34,679 bases of DNA from Lachnospiraceae bacterium. Its GTDB lineage: Bacteria > Bacillota > Clostridia > Lachnospirales > Lachnospiraceae. Shown piece by piece: positions 13,986 to 21,459 of this stretch. The notes beneath the pieces were generated by a model, which saw only the letters and a list, made by a program, of their open reading frames with translations, searched no databases and was not told where the DNA came from. Position numbers and translations under genes: made by a program. Each line of letters starts with the position of its first letter. Position 1 is the stretch's first letter. The stretch is from positions 1 through 34,679 of the forward strand of contig CAJTFL010000036.1 of NCBI GenBank assembly GCA_910575565.1, given 5' to 3'.

Positions 13986-15086
13986 ATGAAGAAAAGATAT
14001 ATAATAAAGGACAGGCGCGAGACTGTCCGCTACCCAAATGGAGCGAAAGCGGAGTTTGGGTTTCACGTGCTCAAACATCTGGTGGAACAGATTAACGGTA
14101 TAGAAGGAATAGAGGGGACTGCCATGCAGGAAAACTTAGTGAAAAATACAAAAGGGCTGTCTGCGGTTATTCCAAAAGACAATGACGGATATTGTACAGT
14201 CTATAAAATGGACTGTGCCGATGGTTTAGGATTGATGACAGTTTATCAGGTTTATCCGGGCATACAGCTTATTTACAATGATTTTGAAGCGACAGGCTGT
14301 GAATGGGAAGGTGCGCTTGGACAGAACATATTGGAAATCAACCATTGCAGAGAGGGACGTGAGGGAAGCAAATTATTAAGCGGTTCCTGTCTGTATCTTG
14401 GAGAAGGAGATATGTCTATTCATACAATGGATAATTGTGCTTCCGAAATGGCATTTCCACTAAAGCATTACCGGGGAATTTCCGTTGTTATCAATTTAGA
14501 AATAGTATCAGAATATCCGCCGCAGACTTTGGCAGAAAGTGGAATTGACATATTGGAATTTAAAGAAAAGTTTTGTGCAGATGGAAATTGTTTTATTATG
14601 CGGGCAAAGGATGAAATCGAGCATATTTTTTCGGAGCTTTATTCTGTGCCGGACTGTCTGCAAAAGCCATATTTTAAGCTAAAGGTGCAGGAGCTTCTTC
14701 TTTTCCTCTGTATGGTGGATGTAACAAAAGAGAAACAGCGGGAAATGTATACTTCGCCGCAGGTGGAGATTGTCAAGGAAATTCATAAAAAACTAATTTC
14801 AAACTTGCAGGAGCGTTCTACGATAGAGGAACTTTCCAAAGAATTTCTTATCAATACGGCTACTTTAAAAGCCACATTTAAAGGGATTTATGGACAGCCT
14901 ATCGGAACTTACATGAAAGAATACCGCATGAAACAGGCGGCTGTGCTTCTTCGGCAGACGAAAAGTACAATAGCGGAAATCGCAAATCAGGTGGGATATG
15001 AGAACCAGAGCAAGTTTTCAACAGCTTTTCGGGATGTATTGAAAATAACACCCGCAGAATATCGAAAACAAAATGCCAGTGAGTAG
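13986..15086 (+). CDS. AraC/XylS-family transcriptional regulator
   Basis: The 366-residue product has a long N-terminal effector-like region (residues 1-260) with no domain I can name. A C-terminal double helix-turn-helix follows: STIEELSKEFLINTATLKATFKGIYGQPIGTYMKEYRM, then TIAEIANQVGYENQSKFSTAFRDVLKITPAEYR, the canonical AraC motif. The start at ATG 13986 is fixed by the promoter position and a nearby GGAG. It lies downstream of the MATE gene in the same direction but has its own promoter. Control of the exporter is a plausible inference. The gene is complete and ends before a strong terminator. Confidence 0.92.
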   Translation: MKKRYIIKDRRETVRYPNGAKAEFGFHVLKHLVEQINGIEGIEGTAMQENLVKNTKGLSAVIPKDNDGYCTVYKMDCADGLGLMTVYQVYPGIQLIYNDFEATGCEWEGALGQNILEINHCREGREGSKLLSGSCLYLGEGDMSIHTMDNCASEMAFPLKHYRGISVVINLEIVSEYPPQTLAESGIDILEFKEKFCADGNCFIMRAKDEIEHIFSELYSVPDCLQKPYFKLKVQELLLFLCMVDVTKEKQREMYTSPQVEIVKEIHKKLISNLQERSTIEELSKEFLINTATLKATFKGIYGQPIGTYMKEYRMKQAAVLLRQTKSTIAEIANQVGYENQSKFSTAFRDVLKITPAEYRKQNASE

Positions 15087-15161
15087 GATGGAGCTAAAAG
15101 CAGCAAAGCATAATGGGTATGTAAGCGAAGTTTGCATTTGAAATAACTGTATAAAAATTAT

Positions 15162-15225
15162 AAGGCTCCGAATGCCTTGTAATCACGCATTTTCAAGTGA
15201 TTATGAGGGATTCGGAGCCTTTTTC
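15162..15225 (+). terminator. Long-stem terminator after AraC gene
   Basis: AAGGCTCCGAAT (15162-15173) pairs with ATTCGGAGCCTT (15210-15221), with an inner TAATCAC/GTGATTA stem, followed by TTTTCT. Confidence 0.85.
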
Positions 15226-15294
15226 TATTCAAAAAAAGGTCAAGATGGAAATACCGTCTTTTACCGTTAAAAACCGTCTAAAATCACTTCAAAT

Positions 15295-15370
15295 TGAGTA
15301 TTACGGGGCAGCTTTGTTGAGTAAATTGGATACTCACAATCTCCGGCGAAGTTTACTCAATTATCGTAAT
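15295..15370. repeat. Overlapping inverted repeats in leader of DUF6075 gene
   Basis: Three pairings compete: TGAGTAT (15295-15301) with ATACTCA (15330-15336), TTGAGTAAA (15317-15325) with TTTACTCAA (15352-15360), and ATTACG (15300-15305) with CGTAAT (15365-15370). The rest of 15226-15429 has no gene. Mutually exclusive stems suggest a regulatory leader or an element end. Confidence 0.5.
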
Positions 15371-15429
15371 CCCTTAAAACTCATTTTCTCAAATCCTTCA
15401 TAATATTAAAAAATTTAAGGAGATTAATT

Positions 15430-15897
15430 ATGGCAAATACAGCGTTAGGAGCAGAAAAAGAGAAAGCGATTATTTTTATCAGCGATGCACATGAGAAATT
15501 CTACTATGAGAAATTGAAAGAGATCAGGTATCGGGACGTGTACCACAAAGCGCTTGTATATTGTCTTGGCATCAGCGATGACATGAGAAGGAATATTTAC
15601 AGTATCTATAACTTTAAGACAGGCTGTGTAAAAACAGAGTGCCTGCATGAAGGCTGGCAGACCAGCGGGAGCGTGAAAGTAGTCAGGATGGCGTATAACC
15701 TTTACTGCAACGGTACGCCGAGTGTCCTTGATTACGATGATCCGGAGGAACAGGTGGACGAGTGCAGACGGTACACAGTGGAAGAACTGTTCTGCTGTGC
15801 CTATGCACCTTATTTTTGGCAGGCGGTACAGATCAGGTATCCGGAATATGCAACGTATAACCACAATCTGTACGCCATGTTCGGAGGACGGGATTGA
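15430..15897 (+). CDS. DUF6075-type ICE-associated protein
   Basis: A 155-residue soluble protein of unknown function. The sequence IIFISDAHEKFYYEKLKEIRYRD..., CVKTECLHEGWQTSGS and YAPYFWQAVQIRYPEYAT resembles the DUF6075 family found next to partition and transfer genes in Firmicute ICEs. A ribosome site (TTTAAGGAGATTAATT) precedes the ATG. Its stop overlaps the next start (TGATG), so the two are translationally coupled. It lies at the left edge of a mobile-element block that continues with DUF3970 and parA. The complete frame suggests it is still expressed. The family name is from memory of the conserved motif. Confidence 0.65.
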   Translation: MANTALGAEKEKAIIFISDAHEKFYYEKLKEIRYRDVYHKALVYCLGISDDMRRNIYSIYNFKTGCVKTECLHEGWQTSGSVKVVRMAYNLYCNGTPSVLDYDDPEEQVDECRRYTVEELFCCAYAPYFWQAVQIRYPEYATYNHNLYAMFGGRD

Positions 15898-16076
15898 TGT
15901 TAAAAGTCAGGCTTATGGGAACAAAGAACGATATTAAGTGGTTCGGGAAGATTTTACAGAGGAACCCGAAAATCGAAGTGACGGAGTTTTCCGATATGTT
16001 CCCAAACAAAGGGACAAAGAAATATTACAGGACTTATGTGGAAGTCAGGAAAAGCAACGTAAAAGAAAACCAGTAG
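15897..16076 (+). CDS. DUF3970-type small protein
   Basis: The 59-residue protein MLKVRLMGTKNDIKWFGKIL... ends in YYRTYVEVRKSN. It fits the DUF3970 family of small ICE proteins with a predicted beta-alpha-beta fold. The ATG at 15897 overlaps the upstream stop by one base, so it is co-translated with the DUF6075 gene. It is followed 21 bases later by the ribosome site and start of parA. The function is unknown. Confidence 0.6.
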   Translation: MLKVRLMGTKNDIKWFGKILQRNPKIEVTEFSDMFPNKGTKKYYRTYVEVRKSNVKENQ

Positions 16077-16097
16077 AAAGCAAAGGAGAGAATTATC

Positions 16098-16172
16098 ATG
16101 TGTAAAATAATCGCAATCGCAAACCAGAAAGGCGGTGTGGGTTATGAAAAGCTATACATTATGCAAAGTTAA
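16098..16172 (+). pseudogene. parA: parA/soj stub cut inside Walker A
   Basis: AAAGGAGAG precedes the ATG. The first 15 residues, MCKIIAIANQKGGVG, are the start of a ParA ATPase up to the middle of the deviant Walker A motif. The frame then runs into unrelated sequence (YEKLYIMQS) and stops. The rest of parA and any parB is missing, so element partitioning is lost. The junction lies at about 16142. A short frame (from ATG 16144) and a small AATCCTT/AAGGATT hairpin follow with no identifiable gene until about 16280. Confidence 0.85.
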
Positions 16173-16239
16173 TGATAGAAATCCTTATAAATAAAGGATT
16201 CTTTAGTTGATTTACTTTCCATAATCCATCAAGATTTAA

Positions 16240-16551
16240 GTGTATTTTATCAATTCGCTTAAGGAGGTTAGCCAGAGCAAAGGAACAGGCAAAACAGCCG
16301 ACAGTTGCCAAGGGAAAACAGCACAGACCGCCACCCTCTACACAAGGGATAAGGCGGTTATAAGGAAACTTGACACGCTTGTTGCCGACTTTCCCGACAT
16401 ATATAAGTTGACAGGGCAGGACAAAATATCTAAGACCTATTCCTTTCCGGAGTCTTTTATCGGCTACCGCAAGCCGAGGGCGGTCAGCACAGAGCAGAGG
16501 GAACGGGCAAGGCAGATGATGATTGCAAAGAATAAAGCAAAAGGAGATTAA
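16240..16551 (+). pseudogene. ICE-associated small protein, C-terminal fragment
   Basis: The C-terminal 70 residues, TATLYTRDKAVIRKLDTLVADFPDIYKL... and KISKTYSFPESFIGYRKPR, look conserved and protein-like and end in a charged helix. This type of sequence recurs beside transfer genes in Clostridiales ICEs, but I cannot name a domain. The N-terminal 30 residues have no ribosome site at the GTG (16240) and do not read like protein. An AAGGAGG at about 16260 is not followed by a start codon in this frame. I therefore take it as the tail of a gene fused to foreign sequence after the parA deletion. A functional short protein cannot be excluded. Confidence 0.45.
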
Positions 16552-16637
16552 GCAAAATTTAATGGAATTGTGTATACGTTTGTGGTAAGATAATGACATT
16601 GAACAATTTGACAAATCAATGCTTGTGGAGGTTGGTT

Positions 16638-17006
16638 ATGATAGCTATTATAGGAGCGGGTATCTTTTCGATAGTAATTGTATTATCATTTCTCATAATT
16701 TGTGGCTTGCCATTAGGAGAGTTGACAATGGGAGAGCAATATAAAGTTTTTCCTAAGAAACTAAGGATTATTTTGATGATACAGCTTATCTTGCAGATGT
16801 TTTTTGTAGTTATCATTTTGCAAATGGGAGGTTTTATGCCTTTATGGTTTTCGGATAATACAACAAAGATAATCTGTATTGTTATGGCGGTATATCTCTC
16901 ATTCAATACGGTTATGAATTTTATTTCCAAAAGCAAAAAAGAAAAATATGTAATGACACCACTTTCTACAATTTCGGCAGTATGCTTTTGGATAACTGCA
17001 CTGTAA
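16638..17006 (+). CDS. Small integral membrane protein, unknown
   Basis: The 122-residue product has about four hydrophobic helices: IAIIGAGIFSIVIVLSFLII, IILMIQLILQMFFVVIIL, TTKIICIVMAVYLSFNTV and the C-terminal TISAVCFWITAL. A basic loop SKSKKEKYVM lies before the last helix. I do not recognise a named family. The ATG at 16638 has GTGGAGG upstream; an earlier in-frame ATG at 16593 lacks one. A weak promoter (TTGTGT, 17 bases, TAATGA) ends near 16595. It is followed by a HEAT-type gene 36 bases later, probably co-transcribed. Confidence 0.6.
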   Translation: MIAIIGAGIFSIVIVLSFLIICGLPLGELTMGEQYKVFPKKLRIILMIQLILQMFFVVIILQMGGFMPLWFSDNTTKIICIVMAVYLSFNTVMNFISKSKKEKYVMTPLSTISAVCFWITAL

Positions 17007-17042
17007 ATAATTGTACAATTCTCATTTGCAAAGGAGTATACT

Positions 17043-17492
17043 ATGTCAGTTAATATAACAGAAACATTTGAATTACTGTTTGATAAGAACAATAATGTTG
17101 CATACAAGGCATTACAGGAATTACAAAAAGAAAGTGAAGAAACAGATTGCGTCTATCCTTATATGGACAGATTGAGCGATATGCTTGATAGTGATAATTC
17201 TTACATTCGCACAAGAGGACTTACACTACTTGCCTATAATGCGAAATGGGATAAGGATTATAAAATTGATGAGGTTATTGATAAATATTTGAAACATATA
17301 ACAGATGTCAAACCTATTACAGCAAGGCAATGTATCAAATTGTTACCCATTATTGCAAAACATAAGTCTGAATTGAAGAAAGATATTCTTTCTGCCCTGC
17401 AAAATGCAGACATTTCTATTTATGAGGATAGTATGCAGTCATTAGTTTATAAGGATATTCAAAAAGCATTAGAAGTTATACAGAAATCATAA
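17043..17492 (+). CDS. HEAT-repeat-like small protein
   Basis: The 149-residue helical protein is built of HEAT/ARM-like helix pairs: NVAYKALQELQKESEE, MDRLSDMLDSDNSYIRTRGLTLLAYNAKWD, and ITARQCIKLLPIIAKHKSELKKDILSALQNAD. The pattern DSDNSYIRTRGL is the typical turn of such repeats. Similar proteins are often annotated as SufBD- or HEAT-domain proteins of unknown role in Firmicutes. The ribosome site AAAGGAG precedes the ATG. It probably forms a transcription unit with the membrane protein upstream. It ends in a region of gene remnants. Confidence 0.6.
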   Translation: MSVNITETFELLFDKNNNVAYKALQELQKESEETDCVYPYMDRLSDMLDSDNSYIRTRGLTLLAYNAKWDKDYKIDEVIDKYLKHITDVKPITARQCIKLLPIIAKHKSELKKDILSALQNADISIYEDSMQSLVYKDIQKALEVIQKS

Positions 17493-17601
17493 AAATCACA
17501 CGTTTCTATTTTGTTGAAAAAACACTAAGCATATAGAAATGCTTGAATTAAAATGAATTGATTAACAAAACGACAATCGGGATTTATGTAGAGGTGACAT
17601 T

Positions 17602-17707
17602 GTGAAAAAAGTAATTTTATATATTCATGGAAAATGGGGAACATTGGTTTCATACAGATGAACAGCTTGCTTTTTTAGATATCTGGATGAAAAAGACAAT
17701 AGAATAA
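17602..17707 (+). pseudogene. Alpha/beta hydrolase with large internal deletion
   Basis: Only the first 11 residues (MKKVILYIHGK from a GTG with GAGGTGA upstream) and the last 23 (GEHWFHTDEQLAFLDIWMKKTIE, reading in another frame) of an alpha/beta hydrolase remain. They are joined at about 17635. The HG of the oxyanion turn and the C-terminal GGEHWFHT catalytic-His motif make the assignment. About 150 residues are gone. The region 17493-17858 otherwise holds no gene. Confidence 0.65.
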
Positions 17708-17770
17708 ATTTCTATTGTCTGGAAAATCAGAACAGATAAATGATGTAAAAACCGAATATTGTTTACCTTT

Positions 17771-17811
17771 AGGTAGCGATTATCTTCACAGACAATCTGC
17801 TACCTTTTTTA
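17771..17811 (+). terminator. Terminator after hydrolase remnant
   Basis: AGGTAGC (17771-17777) pairs with GCTACCT (17799-17805), followed by TTTTT. Confidence 0.8.
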
Positions 17812-17858
17812 TTTTCAGAAACTATTAACACAGCCACAGAAAGAATGAGGTATCAGAA

Positions 17859-18077
17859 ATGATTGAGAGCAAGAATGACACAAGCAAAAACTTGGAAAAA
17901 GCATTGCAGGCATTGAAACAGGCGCAACAGCGTGTGGCCAACGAAAAGAAAAAGCAGAACGAGAAGAAACGGAAAGCCGAGAAACCACTCCCCCACAACC
18001 TACTCTCCCCAATGCCGAAAATGAAAGCGAGGGCGGTACGGAATGACGAGGGCAACGGAACTGGAAAGCCGAGGTAA
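17859..18077 (+). pseudogene. Mobilisation accessory protein, frame-shuffled
   Basis: The N-terminal 40 residues (ESKNDTSKNLEKALQALKQAQQRVANEKKKQNEKKRK) form a basic coiled coil, as in small MobC/DUF3847-like proteins encoded before MobA/MobL relaxases. At about 17980 the coding signal moves to another frame, which reads ETTPPQPTLPNAENESEGG and stops at 18046. The continuous frame ends instead in a GNGTGKPR tail at 18077. This looks like an internal deletion joining two genes or two parts of one. It lies just ahead of the oriT-like hairpins. Relaxosome function is inferred and probably lost. Confidence 0.5.
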
Positions 18078-18083
18078 CGTATT

Positions 18084-18161
18084 CACCCCGTTTACGGGGT
18101 GCGCACAGATATACCACCAGAAGGTGGTATGTGCGTCCTTCGGGGAGCAAGTTTCACTTGC
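18084..18161 (+). other. Candidate oriT of MobQ-type element
   Basis: Three hairpins stand in a row: CACCCCG-TTTA-CGGGGTG (18084-18101), ATACCACC-AGAA-GGTGGTAT (18111-18130, extended by CGCACA/TGTGCG), and GCAAGT-TTC-ACTTGC (18147-18161). Directly after the second stem comes GTGCGTCCTT (18131-18140). This differs at one position from the RSF1010/IncQ nick core GTGCGCCCT, which also follows a stem. By that comparison the nick would fall after 18135. The relaxase gene downstream is of the matching MobA/MobL (MobQ) class. Confidence 0.6.
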
Positions 18162-18353
18162 ATATACTCCTGCGGAGGGCGTTGCCTGCCTTGCGGCAGC
18201 CAAAGAGGGAAACGACAATTCCCCTTCGCAAGCTGCGCTTGCTGCCCTTTAGTGAACTTTGCGTTCAGATAAAGGCTAAAGAACAGCCTATATCTGCCCA
18301 CAAAGTCTATGAGTGCGCCCCACTACCCTGTCGGCAGAATGTAGGTGTTGCGT

Positions 18354-19919
18354 ATGGCTAATGTCACGAAACAGGCAAGCACACGTTTTTCCATAGTCAG
18401 GCGGAGCAAGGGGCAGTCGGCAGTCGAGAAAGCATCATACATCAGCAGGAGTATTCTTGCCAGCGAGTATGACGGGCAGACCTACCGCCCGAAATACCAT
18501 GAAGATTTAGTCCACAGTGAAATCACTCTCCCACCCAATGCGCCCAAAGAGTATGCAGACCGAGCCACCTTATGGAACGCTGTTGAACTGTCAGAGAAAG
18601 GGCAGAAATCACAGCTTGCGAGAATGTTGAAAGCGTCACTCCCCAACGAATGGAGTTACGAACTTGCGGAGGAAGTTGTGAGGGATTATGTGCAGAGGAA
18701 TTTTGTTGATAAAGGAATGTGCGCTGATTGGGCAATCCATGACAGCGAGAACGACAAAGGACAGCGCAATCTCCATATCCATGTAATGCTTACCTTGCGC
18801 CCTCTTACGGAAAAAGGGGAATGGGGAGCGAAACAGAAGAAAATCTATGACCTTGACGGAAACGGTGAGCGTATTCCCGTTATTGACAAAAAGACGGGAC
18901 AGCAGAAAGTTGACAAGCGGAACAGGAAACAGTGGAAATGCCACACCGCCGACAGCACAGACTGGAACAGCCAAGAAAACGCCAAGATGTGGCGAAAAGA
19001 TTTAGCCGACACAATCAATGCCACCAATGAACAGTTGGGAATAGCGGTACATTGGGAACACCGTTCTTTTAAGGAACAGGGCATTGACCGAGAGCCGACT
19101 ATCCATATCGGGGCGGTTGCCAATGCTTTAGAGCGTAAAGGAATATAGACCGAGAGGGGCAACATCAATCGGGAAATCATCAAGAACAATCTCCTGTTGG
19201 AACAGGCAAAAGAAATGCTCATGCTTGCCAAGCAGGAACTTCACAGCGCACAGTACGCAACGTACAAAAGTACGCAGATTAAAAATACGGCGGTCAGCGT
19301 GAAGAATGAGGTCATGGAGATGATTGCAAAAGTGAAAGAGCGCAAGGGCAGATTAGCTTTGCCGATTGTCAGCGGAAAACATTTAAGAAAAATAGCTGAC
19401 CGAACCGCCTTGCAGTCAGCCGACAATGCGGAGAAATTCATCACGCCAAGGAAGATAGACAGCTTTGAGAGCCTTGCGAAATTCACAGCGGATAGGGAAC
19501 AAAAATACCAACAGTTGGAAACGGTACATCTTTCCAAGGGGCAGAAACTAAACCGATTAAAGGAACTGTCAAAAATGTATGCCCTCTTTGCGCCAATCCA
19601 AGCCACCTATAAGGAGAGCCAGTCACTAAAAGGGCTTGCAAAAATGAGATACGATAAGGAGCATAAGGACAGCTTATCGAAGTACCCCGAATTAAAGGAA
19701 CGTATGCAGAGCCTTTTACAGAATGGAGAAAAGATAACGCCGAAACAGTGGAAAGCCGAGATACAGTCTTTGCAGTCCGAGTATGACAGTATTGGCAAAG
19801 AGCAGATCAAGACTGCCACAGAATTAGCGTATGCGGAAGTTATCAGTTATAACAAGAAAAATCTTGAAAGGGAGCTTCAGAACGAGAGCCGACAGTACAA
19901 TGAACACAGAGGAACTTAA
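18354..19919 (+). pseudogene. mobA: MobA/MobL relaxase interrupted by one amber codon
   Basis: The reading frame from ATG 18354 to 19919 (521 codons) is continuous except for a single TAG at 19146-19148 (codon 265). There CAG to TAG would explain the stop: the flanking sequence LERKGI and TERGNINREIIKNN join naturally. The N-terminal MobA/MobL domain is intact, with Tyr29 in KASYISRS and the metal-binding NLHIHV (His141, His143). It nicks oriT and leads the transferred strand. The part after the stop is the helical C-terminus. The truncated 264-residue product keeps the whole catalytic domain and might still nick. The extreme C-terminus is replaced by an IS3 remnant at about 19900. Confidence 0.85.
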
Positions 19920-20095
19920 GACGGTTATTTGGAGATATTTCATCAGCTATTGGAATAATCGTAGAATCTGCCCGGCCAATGGAGGGCTTCCTCCGATGGT
20001 CAAACGACAGCAATACTATAATTCCCTGAAAAAGAAAGAGGCTGCCTAGGATACAAAATCCTTGTGGAAAATGTGTCAACTAATATTGACAAAAT
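19900..20095 (+). pseudogene. IS3-family transposase, C-terminal remnant
   Basis: From about 19900 the frame reads TEELKTVIWRYFISYWNNRRICPANGG then LPPMVKRQQYY and stops at 20049. This is the end of an IS3/IS150-group integrase domain (the YWNNRRI...G..P motif). It is followed by GTGTCAACTAATATTGACA, a typical right-end sequence, up to about 20095. The remnant interrupts the end of the mobA gene on the left and abuts a relaxase N-terminal fragment on the right. Confidence 0.65.
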
Positions 20096-20102
20096 CATTT
20101 TG

Positions 20103-20195
20103 TGGGTTGGATACATAGTCAATAATGTCACTGACTGCCTGGCTTTCGGTGCGGCCCTTGCCGATGTGCAGCGGCATGATGCGTGTGGTTGCCAT
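20103..20195 (-). pseudogene. Relaxase N-terminal fragment (Tn1549-like)
   Basis: On the minus strand AAAGGAGG precedes ATG 20195 and 31 residues, MATTRIMPLHIGKGRT... ending SDIIDYVSNP. These are the opening of a MobP-type relaxase of Tn1549-like ICEs, including the Asp-Tyr region that should carry the catalytic Tyr. The frame is cut at about 20103 by the IS3 remnant. It comes from a different relaxase than the one at 2861-3985. Confidence 0.75.
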
Positions 20196-20261
20196 AGAAG
20201 GAACCTCCTTTCCTATAAACAGAGAAGATTTTTTTGAGTTTTTTTTGATTTTTCAAAGGGA

Positions 20262-20290
20262 TTGACATATTTTCTAAAATTGCATATAAT
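20262..20290 (+). promoter_or_regulatory. Consensus promoter of structured RNA / nuclease unit
   Basis: Perfect TTGACA (20262-20267), exactly 17 bases, perfect TATAAT (20285-20290). Transcription should start near 20297, the first base of a folded non-coding segment. Confidence 0.9.
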
Positions 20291-20296
20291 AATAGT

Positions 20297-20470
20297 ACAA
20301 GGCAGGCAACGGCGTGTGTCTGCCAAAGCGTTGAAGCATAATAGCGTACCGGAATGCCTTGTTATGTAGAGCTTTCAGTAGGGGTTGTGCAGTAACCTCA
20401 AACCGGAGTAGGCTGCAAAGCCGAAAGAAAATGCTCAAAGCCGCCTTGCATCGCAGGGCGGCTTTCTTTA
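20297..20470 (+). ncRNA. Candidate structured RNA ending in a terminator
   Basis: About 170 nt between a consensus promoter and the nuclease gene, without a reading frame but rich in pairing. ACAAGGCA (20297-20304) pairs with TGCCTTGT (20355-20362); GGCA with TGCC inside it (20305-20324); GCTTTCAG (20371-20378) with CTGCAAAGC (20413-20421), enclosing GGGGTT/AACCTC. The transcript ends in a strong terminator, AAAGCCGCC (20437-20445) with GGCGGCTTT (20457-20465). The layout matches a riboswitch/attenuator leader or the RNA antitoxin of a type III toxin-antitoxin pair. I do not recognise the RNA family, and no tandem repeats of the ToxI kind are obvious. Confidence 0.6.
20437..20470 (+). terminator. 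Terminator between structured RNA and nuclease gene
   Basis: A nine-base perfect GC-rich stem (20437-20445 with 20457-20465) followed by CTTTA. It ends about 20 bases before the nuclease start codon, so the gene depends on readthrough. Confidence 0.8.
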
Positions 20471-20486
20471 TGGACAGAGAGGATTT

Positions 20487-21074
20487 ATGGATAAATTACT
20501 AAAGTGCGCAAAAGCATTTGAAAAATTGTTGGAGATACAATATCGGATTATTATTGGCCGAAAGGGAAAAACTGTAGAGTTAGTGATTGGCTTTTCCAAA
20601 TTGGACTTTCATCACCTGATGGGGCTTGGAAAGCTGAAAGATTTGCGGATAGCAAAACAAAATCGTGGTTCTGTGTTTGATGAAATCGTAAATGGAAACA
20701 CCACCTATGAAACTTTAATGAAAAGCCGCTATCTGACTCAAATTGAGAACCGGTTTGAACCATTGGCTTTGATTGAACAACTCTTGGATGATAACCGTTT
20801 GGTGTTTCGCTACAACGCAAAATTAAATCAGTTTTCGTTAATCGAAGCCGATTATTTGCTATCGACATCTTTTAAAAACAGCGATATTTACATTTTTATT
20901 GCGGAATACAAAGACAGTGAAAAATACTTTTGCCGGTCTTTCTTCCCGAAAGAAAAGAAGGATTACGCAGCGGGGCAGCCACGTTACACCATGCTCTATA
21001 AAGAAAAGAAAAACCTGAATACTGGAGAGATTGCCGTCCAATATGACAGACTAACTCCGAAAGAGCAGCCATAA
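20487..21074 (+). CDS. PBECR4-like nuclease-family protein
   Basis: The 195-residue soluble protein contains IIIGRKGKTVELVIGFSKLDFHHLMGLGKLKD, an Arg- and His-containing core, LIEQLLDDNRLVFRYN, and IYIFIAEY...KYFCRSFFPKEKKDYAAGQ, RYTMLYKEKK. This matches my recollection of the PBECR4 family (phage-Barnase-EndoU-ColicinE5/D-RelE-like nuclease 4), predicted RNases of phages and mobile elements. GAGAGGA precedes the ATG. It is transcribed from the consensus promoter at 20262 through a structured RNA and terminator. A terminator at 21194-21225 follows. It is the only intact gene within a graveyard of fragments, which suggests selection or recent arrival. Catalysis is untested. Confidence 0.6.
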   Translation: MDKLLKCAKAFEKLLEIQYRIIIGRKGKTVELVIGFSKLDFHHLMGLGKLKDLRIAKQNRGSVFDEIVNGNTTYETLMKSRYLTQIENRFEPLALIEQLLDDNRLVFRYNAKLNQFSLIEADYLLSTSFKNSDIYIFIAEYKDSEKYFCRSFFPKEKKDYAAGQPRYTMLYKEKKNLNTGEIAVQYDRLTPKEQP

Positions 21075-21093
21075 TTTCCAAAAAGGGTGCTAA

Positions 21094-21166
21094 TTATGCA
21101 ACCGCGTTCCAGACAAACTCCACGCCCATCCGGTTGGCTTCTTCCGGGGTAATCTCGCCGGGGACA
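21094..21166 (-). pseudogene. Relaxase internal fragment
   Basis: The minus strand reads PGEITPEEANRMGVEFVWNAVA and stops at 21094. The phrase PGEITPEEANRxG is the conserved segment about 80-100 residues into MobP relaxases. Only this short piece remains. Its order relative to the N-terminal fragment at 20103-20195 is reversed, so the two are not one collapsed gene. Confidence 0.55.
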
Positions 21167-21193
21167 CATGATGGAACCCTCCCTATTACAAAA

Positions 21194-21225
21194 CGGCCTG
21201 CATACGCAGACCGCCTGTTTCTTTT
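21194..21225 (+). terminator. Terminator after nuclease gene
   Basis: CGGCCTGC-ATAC-GCAGACCG (21194-21213, one mismatch per arm) is followed by CCTGTTTCTTTTT. Confidence 0.65.
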
Positions 21226-21459
21226 TATTCACCATTTTTATATCGGATTACCGGAATCTGTTTGACCTTTTTTTCAATGATCCGGCGTTCTAACGCAAAG
21301 ACCATATCGCTGGTGCGCTCAAAAAATCCGATGTCCTTTTTCCAGCTTATCCCGCATTTACAATGCTGCAAGCCGATATAACTGCAAATCGTCCCGTCTA
21401 TCGGGACGATTTTTCATTTTTCTGCCGCAGCCGGGGCAGACTTTATTACTGGTTCCCAT
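21225..21459 (-). pseudogene. Zinc-ribbon-like protein, frameshifted
   Basis: From ATG 21459 on the minus strand the first 28 codons read MGTSNKVCPGCGRKMKNR...DDLQLY. The frame then shifts at about 21376 to IGLQHCKCGISWKKDIGFFERTSDMVFALERRI, ending at 21225. The CPGC and CKC pairs form a zinc-ribbon pattern. No family is recognised. A strong inverted repeat (AAATCGTCCCG with CGGGACGATTT, 21386-21412) lies in the coding part near the frame change and on the plus strand ends in TTTTC. Confidence 0.5.

Noticed and set aside
18043..18252. 69-residue frame over the oriT hairpins
   Set aside because: It overlaps three hairpins and has no family pattern; the non-coding oriT explanation is simpler.
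21386..21412. Strong AAATCGTCCCG/CGGGACGATTT hairpin as a plus-strand terminator
   Set aside because: It lies inside the frameshifted zinc-ribbon remnant and no plus-strand gene ends before it, so terminator function is unsupported.
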